From: Echinometra lucunter
Lineage: Eukaryota; Echinodermata; Echinoidea; Camarodonta; Echinometridae
Reading direction: 5' to 3'
Length of the DNA stretch: 64,000 bases
Assembly: GCA_029962745.1 (NCBI GenBank)
Contig: CM057153.1
Span: forward strand, 37,181,662 to 37,245,661
Shown here: one piece after another, positions 37,576 to 43,500 of the stretch
Layout: every line of letters begins with the position of its first letter
How positions within the stretch are numbered: the first letter of the stretch is position 1
Notes under the pieces: generated by a model
Told to the model about the DNA's origin: nothing
Databases searched by the model: none
What the model saw: only the letters and a program-made list of their open reading frames with translations
Program-made: the position numbers and the translations under genes

Positions 37576-40500
37576 TTTCACCCGTCTCTTAACAGGCTTA
37601 CCCTTGCTGGTTCAGCGTACCATTGCAAGACAGATCGTCATTCAGGACTGCATTGGGAAAGGGCGGTATGGTGAGGTGTACAAGGGCAAATGGAGAGGCG
37701 AGTCTGTTGCCGTCAAGATCTTCAGCTCTCGTGAAGAGCGGTCCTGGTTCCGTGAAGCAGAGATCTACCAGACCGTGATGCTGCGCCATGAGAACATCCT
37801 GGGATTCATAGCCGCAGACAATAAAGGTATACAATCGGTCCAGGATAATGGTTTCTGAAGGTTTACTTGAAGAGGACCAATCACCAAAGATATTTTAGTT
37901 GGATTGTTGTTGCCACTGAGGTGGAGCGAGACTACGGGATCCGTAGCGATGTCTGTCCATCCTTCCGTAACACTTATGAAACTTGAATAACTTTGGAACC
38001 ATTTGCCCGTTTGTAACCAAACTTGATGGTAGATGCCTCACAGTGACCTTGATGTTATTTTGGGGTCAAAGGTCACATATGTAGGTCAGAGGACAATTTA
38101 GGTAAAGTGTTAGGCTGGAATTCACAAAGGTGGTTTAAATTTAGTCCATGGTTTAGGCAAATTTTTTGGTACAAGTGCGCTTGATTTAGCGCGTACACTA
38201 AGATAGGTCCAATGATAAACGCGCGCGTGTGGCAAAGGGCGCTAGATTTACGCTTGTTGCCATGGTTTAGACCACGGTTTATGTAAATTCATGCTTAGAC
38301 TGATTTACATAAACCGTGGTCTAAACCATGGCAACAAGCATGAATTTACATAAACCGTGGTTTAAACCATGGTAACAAGCGTAAATTTGGCGCCCTTTGC
38401 CACACGCGCGCGTTTATCATTGGACCTTTCTTAGTGTACACGCTAAATCAAGCGCACTTACACCACAAAATTTGCCTAAACCATGGACTAATTTAAACCA
38501 CCTTTGTGAATTCCGGCCTTAAAGTTTACCTGCAAGTTTCTACTCGGGTCAGTAACTTTGCAACCATTAGCCTGTTTGTAACCAAACTTGGATGGTAGAT
38601 GCCCTATAGGTAAAAGGTACAAATACTCCAATCACACAACCAATTCTTGGTATTTCACTAAAAATCAGAATTAATTTACTAGAATGATTGCACGCAAATA
38701 GGGCAAGACACATTATGGCTATTGCTTTGTTTTGGTTCTGTGTGCTGGTGGGCTATATTCAAAATATCAGCCTGAATGTACTACCGTATTGCTAAATTTC
38801 AAGTTAAAGTAAGCTCTAATTGAAGGTAAACCTGCCTTTAGGTATATACTTGACACACTTTTCACTCATGTATTTGCATTGAACCCAAGTCAGATTTTGG
38901 TACTCTGCTCAGGGTTATATATTTTTTTGCTATTTTCCTCATACCCCTTAGATTTCTTATCCTAAATATGGCCCCTTTTTGCAGATAATGGAACATAAAC
39001 CCACCTGACCCGAGTCATTGACTACCATGAGAATAGGTCTCTCTGTTACTATCTGAGTGCTCATGTCATTGATGTACCAGGCATGCTGAGAAGGCTGTGT
39101 CCATGAAATAGTTTACTACAGCTCTCATAACCTTTAAACATATGTGTGATATTCTAATTATTCATCTCATATTAACAGACAATGGAACATGGACTCAGCT
39201 GATCCTAGTAATTGCCATTAAAATGGATCTCTCTTTAATAATTATCTGAATGCTCACATGATTGAAGTACCAGACATGCTGAGAATGGCTCTGTCTGTGA
39301 AATACTCGTACCATCTTGCTCATAAACACCAAATAATTATATGATATCTATCTGTTATTTTGACAGACAATGGAACATGGACTCAGCTGATCCTTGTCAG
39401 TGACTACCACGAGAATGGGTCTCTCTTTGACTATCTCAATGCTCACTCGATTGATGTACCAGGCATGCTGAGAATGGCTCTGTCCATTGCCACTGGGCTG
39501 GCCCATCTACACATGGAGATCATGGGCATGCAAGGTAGGGTATAGGCTTATTCAGTTTTCCAGCAGAATTATCCAGCAGAAGACCCCCGTGGTACCCCCC
39601 CCCCCCCCCCCCCCACTATTTGTTTAGTGTTTAATGTATGGTTCCGTAAACCAGTGCACTTATGATAATGAAATACGCGTTATAGGGTCAACTGCTCAAA
39701 TAAAAGAATTGTACCAAAAGTTGTGCAGAAAAACTCATGATGTCATATTTTGCACTAACTCTATAATGATTTGATTGGTCCACACGTTTTTGTCTCCAGG
39801 AGGCAGAAAAATGCCTCTTGCATCGGTGTTCTTTTCTCTTTTTTTTGCAGCCTCATATCCCATTCATTTGTACACACATACAAAAAAAAAACATGGTTTT
39901 TCCGCATTGTATGTCAATGAGCCTAAACACATACTGGAAAAGGAAACCTGGTCAAACCTTTCTCTCATCTGTTAAGAGCCAGAATGGCATTAACCTAATA
40001 ATGTCAGTTTAATTTCTCTTTTTTTCAGCCTCTCAATAGGTAGTATAGAGATTGCTTGTGTCAAAGAAAATGGTCTGTTTAGGCAGGTGGTCTTTAATAT
40101 ACATCGGACACTTAAGTTTCAGTGAGAAACCTTATCCAAGGGATACAAAATTTGGTCACTTACTCAGGTAGATTTCACTGCATTCACCTGATTAGCAATG
40201 CATCTACTTCATCATAAACCCTTTTTAGTGTCTAAATCAGTTTTTCTAAAACTAGATCTTGATATATTTGTTAAAATTAATCATTCATGTGATTTTTGTC
40301 TCGCCCACCGGAGGTGAAGGCGAGACTAAGGGATCCAAATGTCGTCCGTCCGTCGTCCGTCCGTCGTCCGTCCGTCGTCCGTCCGTCGTCCGTCCGTCGT
40401 CCGTCCGTCGTCCGTCCGTCGTCCGTCCGTCCGTCCGTCCGTCACAAACGTTATGAAAGATAACTTGGCAACCGTGACTCACTTTTCAACCAAACTTGGG

Positions 40501-43500
40501 TTGTAGATGCACTAAGGGGACCTGCATGTTATGGTCCAGTCAGAGGTCACATGGTAAGGTCAAAGGTCATTTCAGGTCAAACGTTAAAGTTTACGTGCAA
40601 GACTCTCTTATGACACAAAACTCTGCAACCGTGACTCACTTTTCAACCAAACTTGGGTTGTAGATGCCCTAAGCGGACCTGCATGTTATGCTCTAGTCAG
40701 AGGTCACATGGTAAGGTCAAAGGTCATTTTAGGTCAAACGTTAAAGTTTACGTGCAAGACTCTCTTATGACACAAAACTCTGCAACCGTGACTCACTTTT
40801 CAACCAAACTTGGGTTGTAGATGCCCTAAGCGGACCTGCATGTTATGCTCTAGTCAGAGGTCACATGGTAAGGTCAAAGGTCATTTTAGGTCAAACGTTA
40901 AAATTTACGTGCAAGACTCTCTTATGACACAAAACTCTGCAACTGTGTGACACTGTTCAATCAAACTTGGGTTGTAGATGCACTAAGGGGACCTGCATCT
41001 TATTGTCCAGTCAGAGGTCACATGGTAAGGTCAAAGGTCATTTCAGGTCAAATGTTAAAGTTGACGTGCAAGACTCTCTTATCACACATAACTTTGCAAC
41101 CGTGACTCACTTTTCAACCAAACTTGGGTTGTAGATGCACTGAGGGGACCTGCATGTTATGGTCCAGTCAGAGGTCACATGGTAAGGTCAAAGGTCATTT
41201 CAGGTCAAACGTTGAAGTTTACGTGCAAGACTCTCTTATGACTCAAAACTCTGCAACCGTGTGACACTTATCTATCAAACTTGGGTTGTCGATGCACTAA
41301 GGGGCCCTGCATGTTATGGTCCAGTCATAGGTCACATGGTAAGGTCAAAGGTCATTTCAGGTCAAACATTAAAGTTTACGTGCAAGACTCTCTTATGACA
41401 CAAACTCTGCAACCATGTGACACTTATCTATCAAACTTGGGTTGTAGATGCACTAAGGGGACCTGCATGTTATGGTCCAGTCAGAGGTCACATGGTCAGG
41501 TCAAAGGTCATCATACAATGTTACTCATATCAGAGGGATGAGAGTAGAAGCAGGGAAAGTACATGCACGTGAAAATGCAGTACCATTTCATAAAAAACCC
41601 TTCTCATATTTTATCAAATGTTATTCCATCCCAGTTATTTCACAATGAGCTTTCAATACAGTTCTGTTGTGTGCCATCACAGATCGCGATATTTCTAGTT
41701 ATTTTCACAAGTGGGCGAGACACAACATCGCAAACGCCTTGTTGTTTTATATGAGCATCAAATGGTATACTATTAATATGAAAAGCAACATACTATAAAT
41801 TCCTTTGAATATTTGTGTTTCTTTAGGTAAACCAGCCATTGCTCACCGAGACATCAAGTCCAAGAACATCTTGGTCAAACGCAATGGCCAGTGTGCCATT
41901 GCTGACTTGGGGCTAGCGGTCAGACACGATTCTGTCACAGATACAGTGGATATCTTCCCCAACAACCGAATAGGTCAGTAAGAACACATCACCGTGATAG
42001 TTGTGGTGATAAAAGCATTGGTGATGGTTGTGGTGGTGGCAGGGTTCTCAAATGAATTTGATCAGATTTTCTTGTGATTCAGGGGTGGCATTTTGAGAAA
42101 CTATGTTATCTTTTATGTTAGTGACAACAATTTAAGTTGTCATAACAAACTGAAATAGTGTGAAACAAATACTTATTCTTTGGTGCTTGCACAGATGCTT
42201 GCTCAACTTGCTATGCACCGAAATTTTACCAATAACTTTTCGAACTTTATATTTCATTATTTGGACTGAGGCATTCATTTTAATTTTTCAAGCTAGATAA
42301 TGCAGGTGTTTGAGACAATATTGCTTATGACGTTGGCCATATTTGATGGTAATAAGTAATATCGTCGGTGGGCTGTTAAAACCTTGTATCTCAAAATTAA
42401 AAAAATTTTGAGGACAGCTCAGAAAAAGCTCTATTTTAGAGTTATAACATAAGTGGCAACCTTCTTTTGCCTGGAAAGAGTTCTCTACAGGAATTAGGAG
42501 ACTGTTTTCAGAAAATATGAGGTTGCCACCATTGCCGTAATTTGAAAATACAGCTTTTTCTGAGCTGTCCTCAAAATTTTTTTAATTTGCTAGCATTATA
42601 TGCAGAAGGGCAGAAGGGCTCGTTGAGGGCTTGCATACCTCTGGGCAATAATTAAGGACTTTACTTTTGCGAGCCCTGGCCTATAGTTAACCATATCTTT
42701 CCTCAACTCTGTGCTTCGTATTCCCTTCTCTTTTTCTTTTAATCCTAAAAATAATTGTATTTATTCCATTCGTTTTGTATATTATACTAATTTCTTCATG
42801 TTTGTGGTCAAATAAATAATAATGATAAGAAGAAAAAGAAGAAGAATTGGAGTTGCATTTTCCAATCCTGCATTCATGACATCTCTGCCGTAGGCACAAA
42901 GCGCTACATGGCCCCAGAGGTACTCGATGATACCATCAACATGAACCATTTTGACTCCTTCAAGAGGGCTGATGTCTACTCCTTTGGATTAGTGCTCTGG
43001 GAGATCGGTAGAAGATGCTCAGTATTTGGTAAGATTCCACTCAGATTCAGTCAGATAATTGTGCTCTCTATGATCAAAAGAATGAGGAAAAGGGTAGAGG
43101 GATACACTTTTCAGGTATTTGTTTAATTTCAAGACCCAACAGCCTCTGTTTTCAGATTTTACCAGGTTTCATATTGTACATAGCATTGTATTGTTTGAGA
43201 GCCAGGAGGTATAACTCTCTGTGAAATAAAATGCAGTTATTCTGGTTCCATATTGTAGCTCTCAGTAGGTGTTTAGCCATGCATCGTGTGGCTTGCAGAA
43301 GGTTGCAAATAAATGCATGGTCTGCATATTTATTTTAAAAATAAGTATTTTTGAAAGTTTTGACCTCTCTTATACTGCATTGACACAACAGAATTCATTC
43401 TCTTTATATCTGTTTTGATAACAGTGATAGACTAACTTATGTTACTATTTCTTGTCATAAAACTAAAAATGTTAATGATTTTATCTAATATTTGTTTTAA

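Noticed and set aside
40344..40441. CRISPR-like regular repeats (CGTCCGTC) and the 157-bp array
   Set aside because: Simple minisatellite and satellite in an intron-bearing animal genome; no unique spacers and no cas genes.
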